Positions 56,129 through 64,000 of a stretch of DNA of 64,000 nt are shown in pieces; the first letter of the stretch is position 1; each line of letters begins with the position of its first letter. The DNA lies in assembly GCA_037178675.1 (NCBI GenBank), contig JAYMGJ010000295.1, positions 24,110 through 88,109 of the forward strand, given 5' to 3'. The translations under genes were made by a program, and so were the position numbers. Source of the stretch: Scleroderma bovista (taxonomy: Eukaryota > Basidiomycota > Agaricomycetes > Boletales > Sclerodermataceae). The notes beneath the pieces were generated by a model. That model did no database searches, was not told the DNA's origin, and saw only the letters and a list, made by a program, of their open reading frames with translations.

Positions 56129-57475
56129 TTAAAAGGAGTTAGGCATACCAGGGGACCACAAAATATTGGCCGTACCATATTTTGCTTTCCATATTTTAAT
56201 GTATGTGTCCACACCTTTACGAGCAGATGCCACTGCAACATAGCTCCACGCGCCTCTTCGAGTAGCCTTGAATATCGTAAGTTTAGTGAAAGCTATAAAA
56301 AAGATCTTGGCAAACCGAAACCGCCTGCAGAACATCATCTAACAATCATACGTAGGCTGGGAAAACAATCACAGACTTCACTCACCATCATGCCGAAGAA
56401 CCTGATAAAGGTCATTGGAACTTGTTTGCCAAATGCAAACGTCACCAGTAGCAGACCCTGATACTACTGCTTTCCCGTCATGTAAAAAGGATACCAAAAG
56501 GGGATAGCGTGCTTCAGCTTTGCAGTCGCAAACCCATTTCCGAATGGGTTTCGTGGAACCCAACTTGCATAAATACAAACCGTCTTGCAGTGTGTTGATT
56601 ATGATTGCGTCGAGGTCGAGATATACAGCGGAACTCCCTCTGTGCATAATAATCTGTCAGCAAGGATTCGGTTCACGAAGCCAAGAACCCACATTTGTTT
56701 GGGAATATCTGGTGAACAAATGTGCCAAAGCACTGTCATAGAAGCAATGTCCCATGCGCTGTATGCCATGTCAGTGGCTATTGTTTGTACCGTGAACTTC
56801 TTACATGACGCCATGATTGAGGTATGAGACAATGAGCCTCTTGCCTCTTTCATAGAAGTGGACTGATCGGGGGCAAATTCGAAAATCACCATCGTCGATC
56901 CGAGGTTTATATTGAGGACGCGGAAGTTTGGTGGTTGCAGTGTAGCTCGCTGAAGAACAATATTGCAAGTCCATCAGCCCACACCTAATAGCAGCCGGTG
57001 GTGTCTTACGAAGGCATCCGTCCTGAGTGATGTGAACTTCATTTCCGACACCAATCGCCAGTAGCTTCGCATTTGGCTCCAAGTCTATGCAAAAAACTGG
57101 CGTATCCTTCACGCCTAGTCGGACTTCTTTCCCTGCAAAACCGGTCTTTGATATGGAGCATGCATTAGAATAGGACCACAATGATATTATGAAAGTGTTA
57201 GGCCTTACTGGTGAGAAATCGCTGAGATAGAAGACAGCGCCGTCTTCGCAACCGCAGATTAGAGTATCTCTTGTGACGGGGTGCCAAAGCAACGCATTGA
57301 CCTGACTGTCAAAGACAACACGAAAGATGAATCTACCGGTGGAGACCTTCCAGATGCAGATTGACCGATCTGAAGAACCTGATGCGAGGTACCTTCCACA
57401 CGGACTGAAGGAGAGCGCGTTGACAGAATCAGTGTGCTCGTCGAGTAGAGTCTTGTGTTCCACGTAGGCGGACAT
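56129..57475 (-). CDS. WD40-repeat protein
   Basis: Starts MSAYVEHKTLLDEHTDSVNA and shows WD repeats: VNALSFSPCGRYLASGSSDR with SICIWK, VNALLWHPVTRDTLICG, and near the C terminus LVSFLHDGKAVVSGSATGDV with CIWQ. Introns are visible (GTAAGG after DFSP near 57209, ending TTGCAG; GTAAGA near 56814; one near 56376), and further exons read SYVAVASARKGVDTYIKIWK. Proteins of this type are common in mushroom genomes, usually as uncharacterised scaffolds, sometimes with C-terminal membrane segments. Exon limits are approximate. Confidence 0.7.
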
Positions 57476-57847
57476 ATTGTTGGAGTCAGAAAAAAGAAAG
57501 AGAGTGGCTCACAAGCATGTTTTCTATGCACACGTGCCAGTTTGAAGAAAGTACGATCCGGTTCACATCGTCGGCGATGTGCAGATCCCTCCCAGTTCCG
57601 AAACAAGGACAAGCAACTCACACGTGTTCCTTGATCACGTCGTTTGTAGTGTTTGCAATGATCCTTTGTCTGTTGCCAGTGGCACCACAAGCAAGCAGTA
57701 ATCTCAATTCAGTATGTTCCAAACACTTAAAAGACCACCTGACGGTGGGCCATTATTCCCCATCACTGTCCGTTCATTCCTTCATCTTCGGAAGTCTGTC
57801 TGTTTAGTATTTATTCTGCATTTACTTCTAGCTTTCTGGAAAAGCAA
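57476..57847. other. intergenic, probable divergent promoter region
   Basis: Lies between the minus-strand WD40 gene and plus-strand coding sequence. No distinct element identified. Confidence 0.4.
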
Positions 57848-59120
57848 TGTTTGAGCCACGCCAACCACTTACCTTTCGAGTCAGGACTACCCCTCGACCT
57901 GGTGTCCGCCTGGAGCGCGATGTATTTATGATTCAGACATACGGTGAAGTGAGCCTTATGCTACTTTCAGGTCATACCGGTCATGCGCCAAGCATTTCCT
58001 GTCCGTCGTGAGCGATCAAAGCCACATCTTTCACAACCTGCCGTCGCAAAGTGAGTTGCTACCTACACAATTGAAGTTTCGGAAGTTCCACTAACTGTTT
58101 TTCTTAGTTATCACGTTCCTTCCACTTCCAGGCCTCGATGTCAGGCTATACTGTCAAGGTGCTTAATCACCAATAGTCGCTCCCAGCCAGTCAGGGGCCC
58201 CACGTAAGTTGCTTCCATTTGGGGTAACATGTACTAACGTCTGTTGTGCTAGTACACCTCATGACGTGGGACAGCATGAGCCAGTGAATCCCGTTACAAT
58301 GCCCCAAGCAAACACGCAAGATACTGGTAGAGATCCCCCACAGGCAGGGGAATTTCCATCGGAAAAGGAGTCCAACTCGCCTTTACGCTCACGAGGTGCG
58401 GCACAAGAAGCACCTCTCCCGACTCACACGGCCTGTGCCCCTGTTCCACCAGCTATTACACCACCAGCCGAGACTCTGGTTTCAGCTGACGTTCCATCTA
58501 CTCCCCCACCGGTCATCACAACCGTGACAGCTGAATCTACACAATTGACTGCCCTGCCTATGCAATCATCCGCCCAGCCAACACAATCCACTGATGTGCC
58601 TGCCATTCTTGGTTCGTCAGCTACCGGCATTCCGGCCGATCAAGCAGTACCATTCTCAGGACCGCCTGTTGGTGCGCATCACATGTCACCTCCCGATACC
58701 TTATCAGGAAGATGGCTTTGCCCTCTCCGCCCACCACCTCTTCCATTTGACCCAGAAACATTGACTTTACCACTGAAACGGGAGCAGAGAGGGATCAGAA
58801 GTCGGAAGGAGTGTGTCTGTTGGTTCAAATCATGTGGGAAGGGCTGCCTTCTTTCACCTCCTGATAGTCCCGATGCATATGATTCCCCCCTGCAGATTTC
58901 GGACCTATATATTCACCAAAGCAATCACGAGAAGGTCCATCAAATTTATATTTGGATGTGGACGGGCCATTCGTGGGATATTGTCCAGCCAAATTGTACT
59001 CACCCAACTATCCCCGGATATCGCTTGAAGATCCTTGATAAGGGGGAACCCTCATGGGTGACGAGGAAGACGATGATTTCAGACCAAGGAAGGGCGAAAC
59101 GGAGATCAGAAAACAAATGA
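57848..59120 (+). CDS. Pro/Ser/Thr-rich hypothetical protein with conserved-looking C terminus
   Basis: The main exon probably starts at 58253, because GTAAGT at 58204 and a TACTAAC-like branch site followed by TAG at 58252 define an intron over the apparent start of the open frame. A short 5' frame from 57848 (MFEPRQPLTFRVRTTPRPGV) may be the first exon. The protein is a long low-complexity Pro/Thr/Ser segment (about 130 residues), then a compact C-terminal part with RPPPLPFDPETLTLPLKREQ, CWFKSCGKGC and IWMWTGHSWDIVQPNC. It ends in a basic tail (GRAKRRSENK) at 59118-59120. Family not recognised. Confidence 0.5.
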
Positions 59121-60673
59121 TTTTACTCTTGCTTTTGTTGTTTGTGACATTAGTACGCGCACACTCTTGGAATACAACTCATCTTTGTGGTGTTGTCTCC
59201 TCTCTCTAGGGACACGTTCTCAGAAGTGCTTCATTGAGTCCATACGTATCAGTACTGTCGCTCCTGATTGTGTTACCTTCTCGCTGTGAACTTTCGTGTT
59301 TCTGTACTTCCCCAGCCCCAGTCCTTTGACAGGTGCTTTCCAGTATTCGATAATTGGTTTCATCTCGTTGGCAATCCGCTTGGCCTTCGCGAGGCATCGA
59401 CATATCCTCTGTCCTCTGCAGTAGCCCTCTGCCGCCCTTGCGGCGTTGAGTTTCTCGTGCCTGCTCGTTTGTTTTGTATCGCCTGTGATTTGTCGCTCTG
59501 TATCAGTGTCTGCACGATACCCCGGCTCATTCTGACCATTGTACGTTGCTTTCCAACCGCGTACCCTTAGATTTCTGAGGATCTGCAAGATCATTTCCAG
59601 TTATGGCGTCCTTCAAGATCTGAGTGACTGCCTGGCTTGTCAAGGCAGCCTTTCCGCACTCCTGCTGCTTGTACTGCCTCGCTATCAGACCCCTTTACTT
59701 AACAAAGTATGCCAGAATCTAGCCTATAGGTTTTCCAGAGGGTTTGTGTGATCCATGCTGCCGAAGATTTTATCATTCTTGCGAGCATGATCGCCGGACA
59801 TTAGGGATGAGCTTTATTCCTAACCTTCTGGCACTTGCCCCCTTCAAGTTATGCTTTTGCCGTAGTTACTGTCCTTTTCAGGCAACTTGGCCACGTGACC
59901 TTTTTACCAAAAAAAACCTACCCAACTTCGGTCGACCATATCTCCTCAACGCGTGAACAAAATTCGTCGGAAAGGACACCGTTGGACTCGGAAAAATTCA
60001 CGGAAGACGTTTATCGCTTTCCGAGCCGTTAAGGACTACTTTTTGTTATGTCGGTTTTTTGGGGTTCGGGTTTGCGTTGTCCAGAAATTCACTGACCTCC
60101 AACGTTCCACAGACATGGCACGAGGCCAGAAATCTATCCCCAAGTGCAATGGGCGGTTATCTGACTGTCAAAGCTACTGAAAAACAATCAAATCACAGTC
60201 ATGATGGTGATGCTCATCCTAGGTTTGCAGAAGCATGATGACGATGATGACAGTGATACTTGTGTATGGCCGGTGTTGCTGTGGTGCATGCAATGACGAT
60301 GAAGCCAACTTGCTACATACTTGATATTGGTACCAACTATCTGTAAGATAACGAGCACAGAGGTGATATGTAAGCACGGGGATGTGTGCGATATGATACA
60401 AGCAATATAGTTGAGGGTGCGAGAGATATAGCTGGATGTTTCCATGGCCGTGCCTGCGATGGTACCTGCCATTGATCCACCATCTGCGTTTGGCGTCGAC
60501 TTGCCACCAGAGTCAGCCTCAATGCCAACATGGCCAGTCGTTGTATCTAGAAAGAGTGAACAATGGTTACCTTGTATCCAGACTCCAGACATACGACAGC
60601 AATGTGTATCAGATTCGCAAAACTCATCTCCAGACCAATTGTAGGGAATGCTACATGAATGTAAACTATGTAT
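59121..60673. other. region without recognised genes
   Basis: It contains a 124-codon minus frame at 59220-59594 and a 134-codon minus frame at 60188-60592. Neither shows a domain I recognise, and codon use gives no clear support. Confidence 0.4.
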
Positions 60674-62785
60674 CTAGATGAAGAGCTGTCCCGCCCTCAC
60701 GGCCTCTAAATCTTCCTTCGCATACTCAAGGATTAGGATGGCTGCCCCAACTTCAATACCAAGCCAAGACTCGAGAGATTCGAGCTTGATGTGGCTGGAC
60801 ATAAGCTGAGATAAACGAAAAAATGTTTCTGCTTTAGTATGGGCCCAAATGGCATGAAGGTGATTCCATCTTTGTTACGATCTTCGTGGCGATCAAGATA
60901 CGAAAACCACTTGACAATGTCTGGATCGTTGGCAGGTCGAAGGGGGTGAGACGTCATACCAGGCTGATTTGATGGGTAGATCTGCCCAATATTACCCCCT
61001 TGATACCCTGGTGGACCAGTGGGCCATGGCGGCATGACAAATTGAACTTGAGTCCCATATCTGCCATTCGAACGGTCTGAATGTGCTCGCATCTCCGTCT
61101 CAGGAAGTGGTGCCATACTAGTAGGTGAGTGACCATCTGCCCTTGCGTCCTTGGGGACAAAAGAGAGCGTGACAGGTTTCTCGTCCACTGTCGCATTCCC
61201 TTCCATCTAATAGTATTGCAATCAGCATGGTGTAGTAGTACCGAAACAAATAAATAAAAATACCATTTCTAGTGCCCAGAACGACAATTTACTAATGGTC
61301 AGCGGGTAGCAGACGTTGCCACCGCTCGGAGAGTAGCAATAGATAGGACTGAAGGGTCCTTTCGAATGTGTTTCACACTGCCACCGCTGTTGGAGTTGTT
61401 TGATGAATTCCTCACGGCGACTAGCCCCCTCTAACTGGCCATTAGGGGATACAGCGGCCTTCTGCTTATTTGACACTGTCCGTGAAGTCATCATGCCCTA
61501 AAATGATGTCAGGCAGTGCTGGTGTGAATATGAGTTTATCTGTGCATACTGATTTATTGCTGTTGCCACTGGCATCTTCGACACCTCCATCTTGGAAGTA
61601 AACAAGACAGTTCTTGGGCGCTCGGGTGGATATCTTGCCATTGGGGAGACGTTGCGGCATGATCAAAGTTCGCATTTTTGCTGGGAAAATAGTAAATTCC
61701 TCATCCGTCTCTATTGAGGTTGTGCCAACTTTGGCCTTATCAGAATCCAATCGGTATCATAGCAGAACTAGCCCAGCGTAACGCTTCAATTTCTTGGCGA
61801 CAGAATCATGAAGCTCATCAAGTGAAATGGTTGATGGTATCTCGAATGGCGAATTTGATCCATCAGGTTGGCGAACAGCACATTGAATGGTGAATGCTGG
61901 ACAGAAGATGTGATCAATACAGTGTAATGGCATTGAGAAATAAACCTACGGCACGTCTGAGGGTCATGAAAACTTACAGGCTCAGCCGCTGGAATTGGCT
62001 TCGCCTTGGGTCTACCAGGCCGCTGTTTCTGTTGGTTGACTGTTGGTTTGGCGTGATATTTCTGCTGGAGGAACTGCACAAGTTCAATGTCGTCCTCTGA
62101 TTCTTCATCGCCATCTGTATCACTCAACGAGACGTCCATGTCAAAGTCTTCATTGCCGCTACTTCCGCATTCATCTGCCTCATCATCATCATTGCCACCA
62201 GATAGAGCACTGAGAAATTCTGCGACACCCTTGAGTCTATCAGGTAGAACGTCATCATCGTCAGTTTCATCCTCTAATTCAAATATGGGGTCCATGGAAG
62301 GTATGTTGCATGCTTGCAGGATGCCAGTCTGCACAGTGTCTTGTGTGTCTGTGTCCTGTTCGTGTGACTTCGACTTCAATTGACATCGCCGTTTGGCCTG
62401 GCTAGTATTTGTCAAATGCGAAGTAACAGGCTGAGCAATTTGAGACTTCGGCCTTCCACATGTTTTACGTTGACTGACTTCAACTTGCAGGTCAGGAGCC
62501 GGAGCGCTGTTGCCACAAGAAGAGGGGAGCCTTTCTTGGGCAACACACTCATCTGCACGTCCACTTTTGGTGCATTGTCAACATGCATTGACTCCATCAT
62601 GATCGCAGCGTACCTTGCGTGCTCGACAGTTTGAGCACGCTCCAAAGCTCCAGGTGGCACCTAAGTAATGAGTGAGATATGAGTGCATGTATTGTAGCTT
62701 GTAGTGAATTACCTGTTGCACGGTGACCGGTCTGACCAGTAGAGTCAGACACAGTTTTGCTGCGCTTCCTGCCACTAGAGGCCAT
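60674..62785 (-). pseudogene. Zn2Cys6-type gene with C-terminal helical (SAM-like) region, two in-frame stops
   Basis: Exon 1 62785-62713 (MASSGRKRSKTVSDSTGQTG), intron GTAATT to TTACTTAG, exon 2 from 62660. Exon 2 has the cysteine cluster CSNCRARKVRCDHDGVNAC-stop-QC, completing C-X2-C-X6-C-X7-C-X2-C-X8-C if the TGA at 62578-62580 is an Arg codon. Then come acidic stretches (ELEDETDDDDVLPDRLKG) and RPGRPKAKPIPAAEP. Later exons hold FTIQCAVRQPDGS-type sequence, a second TGA (61757-61759) before YRLDSDKAKVGTTSIE, then PQRLPNGKISTRAPKNCLVY, EEFIKQLQQRWQCETH and PNDPDIVKWFSYLD-like sequence. A final segment, IKLESLESWLGIEVGAAILI, ends at 60674 and resembles a helical protein-interaction domain. 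The exon 2/3 junction is out of frame as read. Confidence 0.65.
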
Positions 62786-62916
62786 GGATGTCAAAGCCCA
62801 ACCCTCGACTCAGCAGGAATGCAGTGTGTCGGTTATATACCTCATGTTATTACTATGTAGTCAGGCAATTGACATCTTCGGTTACGAGTGCTGAGCACAG
62901 AATTCTGAACTGTATG

Positions 62917-64000
62917 CTACGCCAAATGGTGAATAGTCCCTAAACCATGATCTATCGAAAGAACGTGTGCCTCCACTGAGGTCAAATGATTATTTGTGAT
63001 TCGCCACCCTTCTGGGGGGCAGGGGCAGTCGAGGCCATATACAATAGCGGCAGCCATAGATCCACCACTGTACAACTTGGTCGTGATCGGGCTTACAATC
63101 GACTGGATCTCGGCCAACTTCTCTTCTAGGTCATCAGTACTCGCTGTCTGGCCATTGTCTTCGATCCATTCCGTTGCTTCTTTGATCGTCGAAAGGAGGG
63201 TCTTCTTATCATCATCGCTCAGCTTGCCACCCAGCTCAGACTGGTCACCCAGCTGAGACTTGAGCCCATAGACGAACGATGAAAGGGAGTTGAGTGCCTC
63301 AATGCACTTGCAGTTCACTTCGTCTTCCAAAGCAAAGTCTTCCACTTTGCGAACCATGCGTTCAATGTCCTCTTTCGAGAGACGCCCCTTCTCGCTGGTA
63401 ATGGTAATGGACTCTGACTTGCCACTGCACAATGGATGCTCAGTCAAATGACTGTGGAAAGAAAGAAAAAACACTTATGTTCCCTTATCAGCAGCGGCAA
63501 GCTTCATTATACCATTAGTGTCAATCTCGAACGTAACCTCAATCTGAGGAACACCATGAGGAGCAGGAGGAATGCCAGAAAGCTCAAATTTGCCCAGCAA
63601 GTTGTTGTCCTTCGTCAGTGCATGCTCGCCCTCGAAGACTTGTATGAGGACAGTAGGCTGGTTATCAGCTGTGGTGGAGAACATCTGACTCTTGCGTGTG
63701 GGGATGATGGTGTTGCAGGCAATGAGTTTGGTGAAGACACCACTGGTGGTCTCAATACCGAGCGTAAGTGGGCAGACATCAACGAGAATGACATCTTCCG
63801 TTCCTTGCTCGAACCATGTGTTCAATGTCCTCTTTCGAGAGACACCCCTTCTCGTTGGTAATGGTAATGGACTCCGACTTGCCACTGCACAACGCATGCT
63901 CAGTTGAATGACTGTGGAAAGAAGAAAAGTACTTATGTTCCCTTATCAGCAGCGGCGACCTTCATTATACCATTAGCATCAATCTCGAACGTAACCTCAA
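62917..64000 (-). pseudogene. BiP/Kar2 (ER Hsp70) fragment, rearranged, cut by window end
   Basis: The frame 63897-63475 reads [60 protein letters not shown] and [18 protein letters not shown], the Hsp70 substrate-binding region. After an intron it continues [37 protein letters not shown] and LSDDDKKTLLSTIKEATEWI, typical of ER Hsp70. It ends after TTKLYSGG with an unrelated tail, without an ER-retention signal. The splice donor is ATAAGT in place of GTAAGT. Sequence 63805-64000 repeats 63345-63540, so the exon junction is tandemly duplicated and the upstream reading order is scrambled. Not functional. Confidence 0.82.
63345..64000 (-). repeat. 460-bp tandem duplication inside the BiP fragment
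   Basis: ttcaatgtcctctttcgaga occurs at 63361 and again at 63821 (period 460). Homology runs through the intron and into the preceding exon to the window end, with scattered substitutions. Confidence 0.9.

Noticed and set aside
57517..57807. Plus-strand frame upstream of the WD40 gene
   Set aside because: It overlaps the antisense of the WD40 5' region and has no recognisable features.
62412..62660. 82-codon minus frame overlapping the zinc-cluster exon
   Set aside because: It is open by chance. The other frame holds six correctly spaced Cys and continues in frame downstream.

Overview
This is a transposon-dense stretch of a basidiomycete genome, most likely an Agaricomycete (mushroom-forming fungus). 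The evidence is short GT-AG introns, Plavaka-type and Tnp2-type CACTA transposases, chromodomain Ty3/gypsy elements, a Helitron PIF1 helicase tail, and broken fungal genes (APC permease, PCL-like cyclin, WD40 protein, BiP/Kar2). Species cannot be fixed from the sequence alone. No rRNA, tRNA, CRISPR array or bacterial operon was seen.

Layout. 1-7253: a minus-strand Ty3/gypsy chromovirus (element 1), broken near its 3' end by a truncated copy of a long LTR-like repeat, here called LTR1 (copy A). 7446-22928: a complete but shattered plus-strand element of the same family (element 2), with a perfect 5-bp target duplication (attat). It has been entered by LTR1-B (in gag), an inverted LTR2 (between gag and pol, itself carrying a 282-bp insert), a solo gypsy LTR (in RNase H) and LTR1-C (in an antisense accessory gene). 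23046-24541: a Plavaka-type transposase relic. 25680-29830: a fold-back block of mirror-image simple repeats that hosts LTR2 (27492-29599). 30933-34310: an amino-acid/GABA-type permease pseudogene split by LTR1-D. 34611-38163: a 3.55-kb fold-back element with perfect 19-bp terminal inverted repeats. 39086-42504: a cyclin pseudogene split by LTR1-E. 43071-45700: a second Plavaka relic. 47992-48201: a second cyclin fragment. 48973-53128: a spliced, nearly intact Tnp2 transposase. 53253-54225: a Helitron helicase tail split by the best-preserved gypsy solo LTR. 55600-64000: the most gene-like part, with a WD40 gene, a Pro/Ser/Thr-rich hypothetical gene, a Zn2Cys6-type gene with two in-frame stops, and a rearranged BiP fragment.

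Main observations. (1) LTR1 and LTR2 (2.1-2.4 kb) are two diverged families that share a conserved ORF of about 129 codons, a 5'-terminal palindrome, and a TATA box followed at exactly the same spacing by a 6-bp stem/3-nt loop hairpin of unrelated sequence. Their 4-bp target duplications fit the pattern N-CG-N. (2) The gypsy family has a 10-nt self-complementarity between the predicted 5' end of its transcript and the sequence 2 nt after the LTR, which is the Tf1/sushi self-priming layout. It also carries an antisense, intron-containing gene with Zn2Cys6 cysteine spacing. (3) CpG-to-TpG/CpA decay explains many lesions: CGA-to-TGA nonsense codons in transposons and genes, a lost splice donor in BiP, and mismatched target duplications. 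One gypsy solo LTR (53595-54225) is still CpG-rich and so looks young.
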